From Carboxylicivirga linearis (GTDB lineage Bacteria; Bacteroidota; Bacteroidia; Bacteroidales; Marinilabiliaceae), in the NCBI RefSeq assembly GCF_018271995.1, contig NZ_JAGUCO010000005.1, forward strand, positions 186,001 to 250,000: a stretch of DNA of 64,000 bases. The letters are read 5' to 3'. The stretch's first letter is position 1, and the number at the start of each line of letters is the position of its first letter. Positions 15,131 to 24,976 of the stretch are shown one piece after another. Both the position numbers and the translations under genes were made by a program. The notes below the pieces were generated by a model. That model was not told the origin of the DNA, ran no database searches, and saw only the letters and a list, made by a program, of their open reading frames with translations.

Positions 15131-15160
15131 CAAGGTAATTATTCCTATTTGTTCTGCAAA
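15131..15160 (-). promoter_or_regulatory. Promoter of the sodium:alanine symporter gene
   Basis: Read on the minus strand, TTTG (15157-15160), 19 bases and TACCTTG (15131-15137) fit the phylum consensus. The ATG is at 15123-15125, so the transcript would be nearly leaderless. Confidence 0.5.
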
Positions 15161-15162
15161 TA

Positions 15163-15194
15163 TTTCAATTAAGAAGGCAATTATCTTAGTTTTG
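15163..15194 (+). promoter_or_regulatory. Promoter of the fumarate hydratase gene
   Basis: TAGTTTTG at 15187-15194 fits TAnnTTTG, and a T-rich -33 element (TTTCA) starts at 15163. The leader would be about 45 nt. Confidence 0.5.
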
Positions 15195-15244
15195 CATGTA
15201 AGTTAATGAACAAACAACTTTTGCTTTAAAAATACATTTAAATT

Positions 15245-16849
15245 ATGGGTGATTTTAAATATCAAAAACCATTTCCTATTCAAAAGGATACTACGCCCTA
15301 TAAATTGTTGACAAAAGATTACGTGTCAACAATTGAAGTCGATGGACGTAAAATATTGAAAGTTGATCCGAAAGGATTGGAACTACTTTCAAAAGAAGCA
15401 TTCTCAGATGTATCATTCTATCTTCGTCCAACACACCTTCAAAAATTAGCAGATATCTTGCAAGATGAAGAATCTTCAGATAACGATCGTTTTGTGGCGC
15501 ATACTATGTTGATGAACCAGGTGGTTACTTCAGAAGGAGAATTACCAACCTGTCAGGATACAGGTACTGCTATTGTAGTTGCAAAAAAAGGTGAGGATGT
15601 ATACACCGGTGCCAATGATGCTGAGCATCTGTCAAGAGGAGTTTACGAAACGTATCGCGATCGTAATCTGCGCTTTTCACAAGTGGTGCCTTACTCAATG
15701 TTCGAAGAAAAGAATACAGGAACCAATTTGCCTGCTCAAATAGATATTTATGCTGAGCAAGGAAATAAATATGAATTTCTGTTCCTGACAAAAGGTGGTG
15801 GTTCAGGTAATAAAACCTTTTTATATCAACAGACTAAAGCTTTGTTGACTGAAGAAAATCTTACTGCTTTTGTAAAAGAAAAGATTAAGGATTTGGGTAC
15901 TTCAGCTTGTCCTCCCTATCACTTAGCTATTGTTATTGGAGGTACTTCAGCTGAAGCAACTTTAGCGGCTGTTAAAAAAGCATCAACCGGATATTTCGAT
16001 CATCTTCCAACAGAAGGAAATGATGGTGGTCAGGCTTTCCGCGATTTAGAATGGGAAGCTAAGGTGCAAAAGATTTGTCAGGAGAGTACTATTGGTGCTC
16101 AGTTTGGCGGAAAGTATTTTGTACATGATGTAAAGGTTATTCGTATGCCACGTCATGCAGCTTCTTGTCCTGTGGGAATGGGAGTAAGTTGTAGTGCAGA
16201 CCGTAACATCAAAGCAAAAATTACAGAAGAAGGAATTTTCTTAGAAGAATTAGAGAAAAATCCATCACGCTTTGTACCTAAAGAAGCTCCACATATGGCT
16301 CCTGCTGTAGACATTGATTTGGATCAGCCAATGGAAGATGTATTGAAGGAGTTAACTAAATATCCAATCAAAACTCGTTTAAACTTGTCAGGAACTTTAA
16401 TTGTGGCTCGCGATATTGCACATGCCCGCATCAAACAAATGTTGGATGAAGGTAAGCCAATGCCTGAGTACATGAAAAAGCATCCTGTATACTATGCAGG
16501 TCCTGCTAAAACACCAAAAGGAATGGCTTCAGGTAGTTTTGGTCCAACAACGGCTGGCCGTATGGATCCTTATGTCGATTTATTCCAAAAGCATGGTGGT
16601 TCAATGATAATGGTGGCTAAAGGAAACCGTTATAAGTCGGTAACCGATGCATGTAAAGAAAATGGTGGCTTCTACCTTGGTTCTATAGGTGGACCAGCAG
16701 CTATTTTGGCTAAGAATTCAATCAAGTCGGTTGAAGTGGTTGATTTCGAAGAATTGGGAATGGAGGCTGTTCGTAAAATACGTGTGGAAAACTTCCCCGC
16801 ATTTATTATTGTAGATGATAAGGGTAACGATTTCTTTGAGAAAATGTAG
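15245..16849 (+). CDS. fumA: Fumarate hydratase class I (4Fe-4S)
   Basis: This 534-residue enzyme of the iron-sulfur fumarases interconverts fumarate and malate in the citric acid cycle. The N-terminal domain holds [12 protein letters not shown] and the GGGSGNKTF segment. Further conserved cysteines lie in SACPPYH and in CPVGMGVSC, matching the three-Cys ligand set that leaves one iron open for the substrate. The C-terminal domain has the [20 protein letters not shown] motif. It is a single-polypeptide (alpha plus beta fused) class I enzyme of typical length, with its own promoter and a terminator 22 bp after the stop. Confidence 0.94.
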   Translation: MGDFKYQKPFPIQKDTTPYKLLTKDYVSTIEVDGRKILKVDPKGLELLSKEAFSDVSFYLRPTHLQKLADILQDEESSDNDRFVAHTMLMNQVVTSEGELPTCQDTGTAIVVAKKGEDVYTGANDAEHLSRGVYETYRDRNLRFSQVVPYSMFEEKNTGTNLPAQIDIYAEQGNKYEFLFLTKGGGSGNKTFLYQQTKALLTEENLTAFVKEKIKDLGTSACPPYHLAIVIGGTSAEATLAAVKKASTGYFDHLPTEGNDGGQAFRDLEWEAKVQKICQESTIGAQFGGKYFVHDVKVIRMPRHAASCPVGMGVSCSADRNIKAKITEEGIFLEELEKNPSRFVPKEAPHMAPAVDIDLDQPMEDVLKELTKYPIKTRLNLSGTLIVARDIAHARIKQMLDEGKPMPEYMKKHPVYYAGPAKTPKGMASGSFGPTTAGRMDPYVDLFQKHGGSMIMVAKGNRYKSVTDACKENGGFYLGSIGGPAAILAKNSIKSVEVVDFEELGMEAVRKIRVENFPAFIIVDDKGNDFFEKM

Positions 16850-16870
16850 AAATACAATTCTATAAATTAT

Positions 16871-16901
16871 AAACCCGTTTGCATTGGTGAACGGGTTTTT
16901 T
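16871..16901. terminator. Terminator after the fumarase gene
   Basis: AAACCCGTT and AACGGGTTT flank a TGCATTGGTG-containing loop and are followed by a T run. It lies between two convergent genes. Confidence 0.8.
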
Positions 16902-16960
16902 ATGCTACAAAAAAGGGCTGACTCATAAGCCAACCCCCGTAACTATTTGTATTTGATTAT

Positions 16961-17482
16961 TTAGAATCGTAATCCTAAACCAACCTGAAAACTATTGTTG
17001 TGAATTCCTTGATTAACATCAGTTAATCCCCACATGTATCTTGTGTCTATTGTCATAAATAACAATTTAAATCCTGCTCCAACAAAAGCATTGGTATCAT
17101 ACCATGATGATGAACTTTCGAAAGGGTTATTCTTCTCATTTAGTTTTACATTAAATGAAGCACCACCTAATGCATAAATTGGGCCCACTTTAACTTTCAT
17201 AGCTAAAGGTGCACCTAAATAATTTATTTTGTAATCGTGCGACTCAATTGTTGACTCAGATTGTGAATACTGAAGTCCTGAATGAAAGAATAAGAAGGGT
17301 AAAAGCTTGTTATCTCTATAAGCATTTACATAGAAAGAGTTACCTGAGCTACCAACTTTGCTGTTGTCAACCATCATGTATGAGCTTTGGTAGCCAATTC
17401 GCAATCCCATGCTTTTGTCTTGTGCTTGAGTACTAATAAATAAAGTTAAAACTACGGCTAATGTTAGAATTCTTTTGATCAT
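16961..17482 (-). CDS. Small outer-membrane beta-barrel protein
   Basis: This 173-residue protein has a signal peptide ending at STQAQDK, followed by alternating amphipathic strands with Gly and aromatic residues (LRIGYQSSYMMV, FFHSGLQYSQ, VGAGFKLLFMTIDTRYMWGL). It ends in a strand with terminal Phe (FQVGLGLRF), the usual signal for outer-membrane barrel assembly. This fits the PorT/OmpX-like outer-membrane beta-barrel families of Bacteroidota. Eight strands would fit the size. No function can be assigned. Confidence 0.78.
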   Translation of the reverse strand: MIKRILTLAVVLTLFISTQAQDKSMGLRIGYQSSYMMVDNSKVGSSGNSFYVNAYRDNKLLPFLFFHSGLQYSQSESTIESHDYKINYLGAPLAMKVKVGPIYALGGASFNVKLNEKNNPFESSSSWYDTNAFVGAGFKLLFMTIDTRYMWGLTDVNQGIHNNSFQVGLGLRF

Positions 17483-17747
17483 GTGTAATAAGTTAAAATT
17501 TACAATCAGCCATAATCAACAATAGTGCCACGTGTGAAAGGTTATCACTTGTACTGCCTTATATAATGGGGGATTGGGTTAAAGGTATTTGAATAGTAGT
17601 TGGTTAAAACAGTAGTTAAGAATTCTTAAATGAAAAAATCAATATTACTGGTTAATTGAATGCAAGAATTGAAATGAATCAGCATTTACAATATTTTTGA
17701 TGATATTACTATTAATTGCAAAACCATTCAAAACTTTCTATGTAAGG

Positions 17748-17778
17748 TTTCGTTATGCTTCGAAAATAATTATATTTG
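17748..17778 (+). promoter_or_regulatory. Promoter of the GH20 hexosaminidase gene
   Basis: TTTC at 17748-17751, 19 bases and TATATTTG at 17771-17778 fit the consensus. Transcription would begin near 17785, which excludes an upstream TTG start at 17776. Confidence 0.55.
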
Positions 17779-17817
17779 AAAGGTTATATAATGATTTTCA
17801 AGAAATATATTTTTAAT

Positions 17818-19353
17818 ATGAAGAACCTTTTGTTACTAATCGCAGTTGCAGGATTTAGTTTGTTTATGACTTCCTGCAATAAAACTATACCTGCCGATCT
17901 ATCATCTGTTGCTTTTATTCCTCACCCGGTAAAAGTACAGGCTAGTGGAGTATCATTTCAATTGGAAAGAAATAATGTAATAGAGATTTCTGATGCAGAC
18001 AAACTTAAACCGTTAGCCGAATTTCTAAAATCTAAGCTGAATTCATTCACCGGGCTTGAATATGAAATTAAAGTTGTGACCATGGCAAGCGGAAAGAATA
18101 TTTATTTAGGTCTGGATTCGAATACTTTAAATAATGATGGATACCAGCTTGAGATTACAAAAGTGGGTGTTACAATGATTGCCAAAGAAGAACAAGGGAT
18201 TTTTTATGGCATTCAGACTTTATTGCAGAGCATAACCTTTAACGATGAATATTTAGAATGGATTATTCCGGGAGGTACCATTTTAGATTATTCAAAATAT
18301 GCATACCGAGGAGTGATGTTAGATGTAGCTCGTCATTTTTTTAGTGTTGATGATGTTAAACAGCTGATTGATCTGATGGCAGCATACAAGTTAAATAACT
18401 TACATTTACATTTGAGTGATGATCAGGGATGGAGAATCGAAATTAAGTCGTGGCCTAAATTAACCGAGATTGGTTCTACAACGGCAGTTAATGGTGATAA
18501 AGGAGGTTATTATACCCAAGAGCAATACAAAGAAATTGTTCGGTATGCCAAAGAGCATTTTATTACTATCATTCCTGAAATAGATATGCCTGGTCATACC
18601 AATGCAGCTTTGGCTTCGTATGCTGAATTAAATTGTGATAATAAAGCCCGCGATTTATATACTGGCATTGAAGTAGGTTTTAGTACTCTTTGTACCAATA
18701 AAGAAGTAACCTATCAGTTTGTGGAAGATGTTATACGTGAGTTAGCAGAAATAACCGAAGGTCCTTATATTCATATTGGTGGTGATGAGTCGCTGGTGAC
18801 AGAGAAGGATGATTATATATATTTTATGAATAGGGTTAGGGAAATAACCAAGAAGTACGATAAAAAGGTAATGGGATGGGACGAGATAGCCCACGCCGAC
18901 ATTGATAAAAATGATGTGGTTCAATATTGGTCAGTTGATGAAAATGCAACATTGGCTGTTTCAAAAGGAGCAAAAGTTTTGATGTCACCTTCTAAAAAAG
19001 CATATCTTGATATGCAATACGATTCAACTACTCATTTAGGATTACACTGGGCTGCGTATATTGAGCTGGACAGTGCGTATATGTGGAAACCAGAGGAAAT
19101 GATAGAAGGAGTAGGTAAAGATCAGATTTTGGGAGTGGAGTCACCATTGTGGACCGAGACTATTACTAACTTATCTGAAATGCAATATATGATGTTTCCG
19201 CGATTAGTTGGTCATGCTGAAATAGGTTGGTCACCAAATGAACATCTAAATTGGGAGGAATATAAAATGCGTTTGGCTAAACATTCGGCCTATCTTGAAA
19301 AGTTAAATATTAACTATTATAAGTCGCCACAAATAGATTGGCCAATAGAATAA
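17818..19353 (+). CDS. Beta-N-acetylhexosaminidase (GH20) lipoprotein
   Basis: This protein of about 511 residues would cleave terminal beta-GlcNAc or GalNAc from glycans at the cell surface or in the periplasm. The chosen ATG gives a good lipoprotein signal (lipobox MTSC). An ATG at 17791 is possible but would leave a very short leader. A GH20b-type N-domain precedes the catalytic barrel, which begins YRGVMLDVARHFFSV. The catalytic Asp-Glu pair is in HIGGDES. Conserved HLHLSDDQGWRIEI and IPEIDMPGH motifs are present. The convergent neighbour is a YhcH-family protein, which also fits amino-sugar metabolism. Confidence 0.92.
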   Translation: MKNLLLLIAVAGFSLFMTSCNKTIPADLSSVAFIPHPVKVQASGVSFQLERNNVIEISDADKLKPLAEFLKSKLNSFTGLEYEIKVVTMASGKNIYLGLDSNTLNNDGYQLEITKVGVTMIAKEEQGIFYGIQTLLQSITFNDEYLEWIIPGGTILDYSKYAYRGVMLDVARHFFSVDDVKQLIDLMAAYKLNNLHLHLSDDQGWRIEIKSWPKLTEIGSTTAVNGDKGGYYTQEQYKEIVRYAKEHFITIIPEIDMPGHTNAALASYAELNCDNKARDLYTGIEVGFSTLCTNKEVTYQFVEDVIRELAEITEGPYIHIGGDESLVTEKDDYIYFMNRVREITKKYDKKVMGWDEIAHADIDKNDVVQYWSVDENATLAVSKGAKVLMSPSKKAYLDMQYDSTTHLGLHWAAYIELDSAYMWKPEEMIEGVGKDQILGVESPLWTETITNLSEMQYMMFPRLVGHAEIGWSPNEHLNWEEYKMRLAKHSAYLEKLNINYYKSPQIDWPIE

Positions 19354-19360
19354 TAACTAA

Positions 19361-19390
19361 AAGCAGCTGAAAACTCAGCTGCTTTTTTTA
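19361..19390. terminator. Bidirectional terminator between the GH20 and YhcH genes
   Basis: AGCAGCTG and CAGCTGCT form the stem around AAAACT, followed by a T run on the plus strand and flanked by A's that serve the minus strand less well. Confidence 0.8.
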
Positions 19391-19864
19391 TTTTACTGCA
19401 ACTTTAAATACTATTTTCTCAACTTTTGCCGGAGCGTCAATGCGAATACCGGGAGCGTGCAAATCTTCCGGATACAAAATACATCCGTTTCCGGCGTTCA
19501 TTCTAAAGGTTGAATAGTCAGCTACCATAGGAAAATAAACATCTCTGGTTTCATCATAGGTATCGTCTTTGATCATCCTTTCTTTGGGAGTCACCAATAT
19601 TTGCTCTGATCCATTGTGCAAGTATTGAATATCAATGTACTTTTTATGACCTTCCATTTTTGCATCTTCAAAGGGTTTAGTCTCGTAAGTTTGAAAAATG
19701 GCAAATACATCTTTTCCATCAATCTCTATTTCAATAGGGTTTCCAATAGTTACATCTTTAAAGACCTTATCTATATCAGTTTTTTGCAGGAAGTTCAATG
19801 CCTTTTCAAATAAAGATTGATCGGCCTGTTTTAAAAGTGTCTCAAGTGTGCCAATAATAGCCAT
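19388..19864 (-). CDS. YhcH/YjgK/YiaL family protein
   Basis: This 158-residue cupin-like protein belongs to DUF386. It shows the family's EGHKKYIDIQYLHNGSEQI stretch and FPMVADYSTFRMNAGNGCIL, with the closing FPEDLH-like YPEDLHAPGI. Family members such as E. coli YhcH lie in sialic-acid gene groups and YiaL in sugar-acid groups, and several are thought to act on or sense free sugars. The neighbouring hexosaminidase fits an amino-sugar theme, but they are on opposite strands. The substrate is unknown. Confidence 0.88.
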   Translation of the reverse strand: MAIIGTLETLLKQADQSLFEKALNFLQKTDIDKVFKDVTIGNPIEIEIDGKDVFAIFQTYETKPFEDAKMEGHKKYIDIQYLHNGSEQILVTPKERMIKDDTYDETRDVYFPMVADYSTFRMNAGNGCILYPEDLHAPGIRIDAPAKVEKIVFKVAVK

Positions 19865-20225
19865 AATTTATTTCTCTAATATTAAAACATAAAGATACTA
19901 AAAATACTGCCATACCTTTCATTCATGTTTATGTTGGAAATAATTAATGGGATCATAAAAGATATTTAATACAGCCGTTAGGTAATTATTAATTACTATG
20001 AGATGATAACCGTTAGTTTTAAAAGTTTGCGGGGTCTTAAGTTGCATAATTACAATTGTATAGCAAGTTTTAAGAAAAAAACTTTCAAAAAAGGTGTTAC
20101 GATTTATCTTGTTTGGGTATTAACTAGTGTCTTAAGCTGGATATCTTTTCAATTTTGAGGAGTGAAAGGGATCATGGATGGCATTCGGCTAGCAATCAAT
20201 TATATAATTGTTAAACTAGCTTTTG
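19865..20225. other. 361-bp intergenic region without a gene
   Basis: The region separates two divergent genes and is AT-rich. No coding frame is convincing. Near the right end GCTAG and CTAGC flank the near-palindrome CAATTATATAATTG just before the start of the fusion gene. This could be a leader hairpin or an operator. A clear promoter was not identified. Confidence 0.4.
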
Positions 20226-22361
20226 ATGAAGAAAAAAATGAATGAAGAAAAGTCTTACTTGAGAAGTAAGTCTTTTGAAGCGTTTCGTAGTTTCTATAAA
20301 GATTCTGCCCAAAGTGGAGAAACTTTAAGTTCGGCGTCGCCCATTAAATTACGATCAACCCGTAGTTTAATCACGCGACGTACCACACTTTTACGCGAAT
20401 CTTTTAAGCCGGAAGTAAATGTGATGGCTACCTCTTTATTGGTGCCATCCGAACTGTCGTGGGCATTAAATTGTGTGCCTTTAAATCTTGAAATGTTTAG
20501 TAGTTTATTGGCTTCTCATTCAAAAATTATTGATCTGTCGAATAAAGGTAGCTTAACGGCACCTCGATGTAGTTTTATTAATTCGGTGAAAGGTGCGTTG
20601 GTAGAAAACCTGATTCCAAAACCAGATATCTTGGTGAGTTCTTCTGCTTATTGCGAAGGTGTTAGCTATGTGTTTGAAGATTTTCGTCAGGAGTTTGGTA
20701 GTGAACATTTTCATATCGATCTGCCTGTTTATGCTGATAAAGAATCAGTTCCGGAATTAGCTTCTCAATTAAAGGTTTTATTTCTGAAAATGGCCGATTC
20801 TTTAGGATTGACTCATGCCGAAGCGTTAAGTAATTTCAGAAATGTGATGTATAATAGCACAGTGGCTCGAAAGGAGTTTCTGGACCTTTGGCAATTTAGG
20901 CATGAAAACGGACCTATTGATATTGGTTTAGAGCCGTTGCACTGGCATATGCAATTTCTGCCTATGTGGGGCGATGAAAAAGCAGCTGGAATATGTAAGC
21001 GTTTAAAAGAAGAGTTTATTGAGTATGCTGGTCATTATGTGCCGGATGAGGAAGCTGTGCCTATTGGATTTTTTGGGTTGATACCTTATGGCCGAACAGA
21101 AATGTGGAGCATATTGAAAGAGAATAAGGCTTATATGGCTTTTGAAGGAGTTAATTTTCTTGGGGATTATGTATTGCCGGATATTGAGCAATTTGATAAG
21201 CTGACAATAGATGACTTATTTCAAAATCTTGCTCAGAATCTTATCAATGTACCAATGAGAGGAGGAAATATCATTGAGAAATCTAATTTCTTCATGAAAG
21301 AAGCTCATCAGATGGGTGCTAAAGGAATGATGATTATATCACATGAACATTGTCAGCTATTAGCTCCACGTTTACATGAACTGGAAAATGAGGCCACAAA
21401 GAATAATCTTAAAGTTGTTTCTCTAGGAGGAGACTGTATATTGGGAATGCCTAAGGGGCCAACTAATTTTAGGTTACGTACTTTCTTATCATCTATTACC
21501 AATGTTAAAATAAAAGAACCTGATTTTGCAGGTTTAAAACCAGTTAATCAGGATCAAATTGCTGGATATAGATTAGGTGTTGATTTTGGTAGTGGGTTTA
21601 GTAAGTATATGTTACTGGATGAAAAGCTGGATGTTAAGTCAAGCGGTGTCATTTCTTCCGGTATTGATTACCCTGGTTTGTTACACGATATTACTCGAAA
21701 ACTGGCTATTGATGGTCCGGTTCGGCTGGGTGTTGCCGGTATTGGTAGTGATAATCCAATATTTAAAGATTTAGTCCATAGTCAAACAACAGAGATCAAT
21801 GCACTCATTGGATCATGTCGTCAGTTATTTAAGCAACGAGATAATCTATTAGTGATTGATATAGGTACTCAGGATGTTAAGATATTAAATTTTAATAATA
21901 TGGATGAGGCACCATGGATTAATACCAATAAAAGTTGTGGCGCGGGAACAGGTATGGTATTAGTTCAAATATTAGAACGGTGGCGTCAGACCATGCCAGA
22001 TGTAACATTTGATACTTTGGATAAGTGGGCTATGGAAGCGACGGAAAGTGAAGTTATCAATACAACTTGTGGAATTTTTGCTGTTACCAATGTAGTTTCT
22101 GCCTTGGTTCAGGCTTCAGAAGAAAGAAGAAAATCAATATTACGAGGTTTATATGATTATGTAGCAACTCAGGCAATTAAATTATTGCCATCTCATTTAC
22201 AGAGAGGGTACGAGGTTTATTTGACGGGAGGAGTTGCTAGTCATGAGACACTTAAAGAAGTGTTTCGACAACGAGGTTTTACATTAATTAACCCCGAAAT
22301 GGACATTCATCCACAATTTTTAGTGGCTTTTGGAACGGCCCTTTCGGTTCCTAATTATTAA
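20226..22361 (+). CDS. Fused 2-hydroxyacyl-CoA dehydratase-like domain and BcrAD/BadFG activator ATPase
   Basis: The protein of about 711 residues joins two partners that are usually separate. Residues of about 60-425 resemble the HgdB/BcrB-type subunit, with possible Fe-S cysteines near 83, 115, 143, 376 (SHEHCQ) and 404 (GGDC). Residues of about 445-711 are an ASKHA ATPase of the HgdC type, with [19 protein letters not shown] and the two 4Fe-4S cysteines in SCGAGTGM and TTCGIFA. In the known systems the ATPase injects an energised electron into the dehydratase. Related double-cubane proteins reduce small molecules. No CoA-substrate genes lie nearby. A chemoreceptor-like gene follows after 5 bp. 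Confidence 0.82.
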   Translation: MKKKMNEEKSYLRSKSFEAFRSFYKDSAQSGETLSSASPIKLRSTRSLITRRTTLLRESFKPEVNVMATSLLVPSELSWALNCVPLNLEMFSSLLASHSKIIDLSNKGSLTAPRCSFINSVKGALVENLIPKPDILVSSSAYCEGVSYVFEDFRQEFGSEHFHIDLPVYADKESVPELASQLKVLFLKMADSLGLTHAEALSNFRNVMYNSTVARKEFLDLWQFRHENGPIDIGLEPLHWHMQFLPMWGDEKAAGICKRLKEEFIEYAGHYVPDEEAVPIGFFGLIPYGRTEMWSILKENKAYMAFEGVNFLGDYVLPDIEQFDKLTIDDLFQNLAQNLINVPMRGGNIIEKSNFFMKEAHQMGAKGMMIISHEHCQLLAPRLHELENEATKNNLKVVSLGGDCILGMPKGPTNFRLRTFLSSITNVKIKEPDFAGLKPVNQDQIAGYRLGVDFGSGFSKYMLLDEKLDVKSSGVISSGIDYPGLLHDITRKLAIDGPVRLGVAGIGSDNPIFKDLVHSQTTEINALIGSCRQLFKQRDNLLVIDIGTQDVKILNFNNMDEAPWINTNKSCGAGTGMVLVQILERWRQTMPDVTFDTLDKWAMEATESEVINTTCGIFAVTNVVSALVQASEERRKSILRGLYDYVATQAIKLLPSHLQRGYEVYLTGGVASHETLKEVFRQRGFTLINPEMDIHPQFLVAFGTALSVPNY

Positions 22362-22366
22362 ATATT

Positions 22367-23494
22367 ATGAGCATTTTCACTCTTGGTGTAGTATTAATTG
22401 TTTTAGCTGGGGTACTTTGTTGGTTTATTGTCTATTGGGCATTTCGTAAATCTTTTGTACTTCTCATCGGGTCATTGTTTCTTGCAGTAATTGATGCAGT
22501 GGCTTGTTTTGCTTTTGTTGTGGGAAATCAAGGATTAGTTCATTTGGCATGGGCAGTTCCTGTATCAATTGTTCTCATTGTTTCATCCTATTTTGTTTTA
22601 TCTAAAAAGGTGAAGGATCCAATTCAACACCTGACGATCATTCTTCAAAAAATGAGCGAGAAAAACTTAAAAGATGATGTAAATGAAAAATTTCTGCATG
22701 AGCGATATGAAATAGGAGAGGTTACTGCTGCTGTAATTAAGTTGATGGATTCGAACAGACAAATGGTGAAATTAATGGATGATAGTTCTTCTGTTTTAGT
22801 TGGCTCCAGTTCTAATATTACTTCCAGTTCTTCAAGTATTAGTTCCGGAGCATCGGAACAAGCTAGTGGTATAGAAGAAATATCAACATCAATAGAGCAA
22901 ATGACAGCTAATATTGCTACCAATGCTGATAATGCTAAAAAATCACAGAACTTATCTGCAGAGGCACAGAGTCAACTTGAGTTATCATTTAAAAAAGTAA
23001 AGGATAATGTTGAGTTGATGAAACTGATTGATGAACAAACCGCTTTTGTGAGACAAATAGCTGAGCAAACCAATATTTTGGCTTTAAATGCATCTATTGA
23101 AGCTGTGAAAGCAGGAGAAGCTGGTAAAGGTTTTTCAGTTGTGGCGAAAGAGGTAAGAACTCTCGCAGAGCAGGCTAACATCGCTTCCAACAAAATTGTT
23201 GCAATGGTAAAAGATGGAGTAAATCAGGTAAATGAAGTAATGGATGAAATAACTTTGCTTGTAACTCAAACCGGTGAATCGCTACGTTTGGTTCAGGAGG
23301 TAGCTGCAGCCAGTGAAGAGATGAACATCGGTGCTAACCAGATTAACTCTGCAATTCAGGAATTAAATAGTGTAGTTCAGGAGAATGCAGCTTCTGCAGA
23401 GGAATTAAGCGCATCATCAACACAATTGTTAGATGAAGCAAAAGGAATGAAAGGTATTGTTAATACCTATCAGTATAAAGTGATGGCAAATTAA
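22367..23494 (+). CDS. Methyl-accepting chemotaxis-like membrane protein
   Basis: This 375-residue protein has three hydrophobic helices in its first 80 residues and no periplasmic ligand domain. A short HAMP-like linker ([17 protein letters not shown]) leads into a long coiled coil. The hairpin tip reads [24 protein letters not shown], shown here only to place it near residue 240, and matches the CheA/CheW-binding tip of chemoreceptors. No other chemotaxis or motility gene is in the window. The 5-bp gap implies cotranslation with the dehydratase-activator fusion, so the membrane helices or the fusion protein may provide the input. A terminator follows. Confidence 0.85.
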   Translation: MSIFTLGVVLIVLAGVLCWFIVYWAFRKSFVLLIGSLFLAVIDAVACFAFVVGNQGLVHLAWAVPVSIVLIVSSYFVLSKKVKDPIQHLTIILQKMSEKNLKDDVNEKFLHERYEIGEVTAAVIKLMDSNRQMVKLMDDSSSVLVGSSSNITSSSSSISSGASEQASGIEEISTSIEQMTANIATNADNAKKSQNLSAEAQSQLELSFKKVKDNVELMKLIDEQTAFVRQIAEQTNILALNASIEAVKAGEAGKGFSVVAKEVRTLAEQANIASNKIVAMVKDGVNQVNEVMDEITLLVTQTGESLRLVQEVAAASEEMNIGANQINSAIQELNSVVQENAASAEELSASSTQLLDEAKGMKGIVNTYQYKVMAN

Positions 23495-23536
23495 AGTTCA
23501 CATTTATAAAATTCATTAAAATCTAATTCAACTTCG

Positions 23537-23565
23537 AAGGGTGTCGTTACAGGCACCCTTTCTTT
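23537..23565 (+). terminator. Terminator of the fusion/chemoreceptor operon
   Basis: AAGGGTG and its partner CACCCTT enclose TCGTTACAGG and are followed by TCTTTGTTT. Confidence 0.7.
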
Positions 23566-23745
23566 GTTTATAGAATAATAGTATTGAAAATGAGTTAGGT
23601 TATAAGATGTTTTGTTTGGTTGTAATCAAATTTTTTGATATTTTTCTAGTGGCTCAGGTTAGAGGAAAGAGCATTGTGTGTGAATAGAGCCAGCTATTCA
23701 AAGGCCTTTGATTAACCTTTTATTGCTAATATAAATCCTATAACT

Positions 23746-24915
23746 ATGTTAAACATTGCTCTTTTTGGCCCTCCTGGTGCCGGTAAAGGTACCCAATCAG
23801 AATTTCTACTCAAGCAATACAATTTGTTTTACATTTCAACCGGTGATATTCTCAGAAAGGAACTAGCTGAAGAAACTAAGCTTGGTTTAGAAGCTAAAAG
23901 CATAATTGCGAAGGGAGGTTTGGTATCTGATGAAATCATTGTTCAGATAATAGAGAAAACGATCAAAAACAATCCGGATGCGAATGGCTTTTTATTTGAT
24001 GGTTTCCCCCGAACCTTTGTTCAAGCATATATATTGGAAGGTTTGATGATTAAGTTGGGTACTGCCCTTGATTTATTGATTAGTGTAGAGGTGCCTCAGG
24101 AAGAATCTGTAAAAAGACTTTTGCTAAGAGGTGAGACATCCGGACGTATGGATGATAATGAAGAAGTAATTCGGAACAGGTTGCGCGAATATGATGAAAA
24201 GACCTTGCCTGTTTTGAACTTTTATAAAGAACGAGGAAACTATGTTTCAGTCAATGGTCTTCAGTCGATTAAAAAAGTTACCACCGATATAAAAAAACGC
24301 ATTAATGAAGTACTGCGGGGTAAATATTTGAATATTGTTTTATTTGGATATCCCGGTTCTGGAAGAGGGTCATTAGGAAGAGCCATTGCAGAAAAATACA
24401 AGTTGGAATTTATTTCTACTGGTACGATGCTGGATGAAGAGATAGAAAAAGGTAGCGAAACGGGTAAGAAAGTGAAAGAGTTATATGAAAATGGCCGTTT
24501 AGTACCCGATGAGATAGTGATTCGTTTGATAGAGAAGAAAATAGAGCAATCAAAAAATGCGAAGGGTTTTATTTTTAAAGGATATCCACGCACATTGGTT
24601 CAGTCTTATATTTTAGATGGAATATTGAAAAAACATAATTCCTTCATCAATAAAATTATTGAAATTGATGTTGATACTTTAGAATTAATCAGACGGTTAG
24701 ATCAAAGAAGTAAAACGGCTCAACGAATGCCTTACGATTCAAGTACTGAAAAAATAGTAAAAAGGCTTCAGGAGCATAAAGATAAAACACTGCCGGTAAT
24801 CAATAAATACAAAGAGGTTCACGATGTTGCGGTAATTGATGGCATGGCTTCCTTCGATGAGGTTTTTAATCGTATCTCAAAAGTGATTGAGAGTGGATTC
24901 AAAACTTTAGATTAA
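23746..24915 (+). CDS. adk: Tandem adenylate kinase; the second domain appears inactive
   Basis: This 389-residue protein is two adenylate kinase domains in a row, twice the usual length. Domain 1 (about 1-190) has GPPGAGKG at 8-15, STGDILR at 31-37, FDGFPRT at 84-90 and RGETSGRMDD at 128-137, so it should interconvert ATP+AMP and 2 ADP. Domain 2 (about 194-389) aligns throughout but has GYPGSGRG (Lys replaced by Arg), STGTMLD in place of STGDILR, and FKGYPRT. Nucleotide-binding and catalytic residues have thus changed, and it is probably a pseudo-kinase. Both domains have a short LID. The gene stands alone. Confidence 0.88.
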   Translation: MLNIALFGPPGAGKGTQSEFLLKQYNLFYISTGDILRKELAEETKLGLEAKSIIAKGGLVSDEIIVQIIEKTIKNNPDANGFLFDGFPRTFVQAYILEGLMIKLGTALDLLISVEVPQEESVKRLLLRGETSGRMDDNEEVIRNRLREYDEKTLPVLNFYKERGNYVSVNGLQSIKKVTTDIKKRINEVLRGKYLNIVLFGYPGSGRGSLGRAIAEKYKLEFISTGTMLDEEIEKGSETGKKVKELYENGRLVPDEIVIRLIEKKIEQSKNAKGFIFKGYPRTLVQSYILDGILKKHNSFINKIIEIDVDTLELIRRLDQRSKTAQRMPYDSSTEKIVKRLQEHKDKTLPVINKYKEVHDVAVIDGMASFDEVFNRISKVIESGFKTLD

Positions 24916-24976
24916 ACTTACTATTTGATTAAAACATTTTTCGTTGCATTTGTTACTATAGCAGTAAATATTTGCA

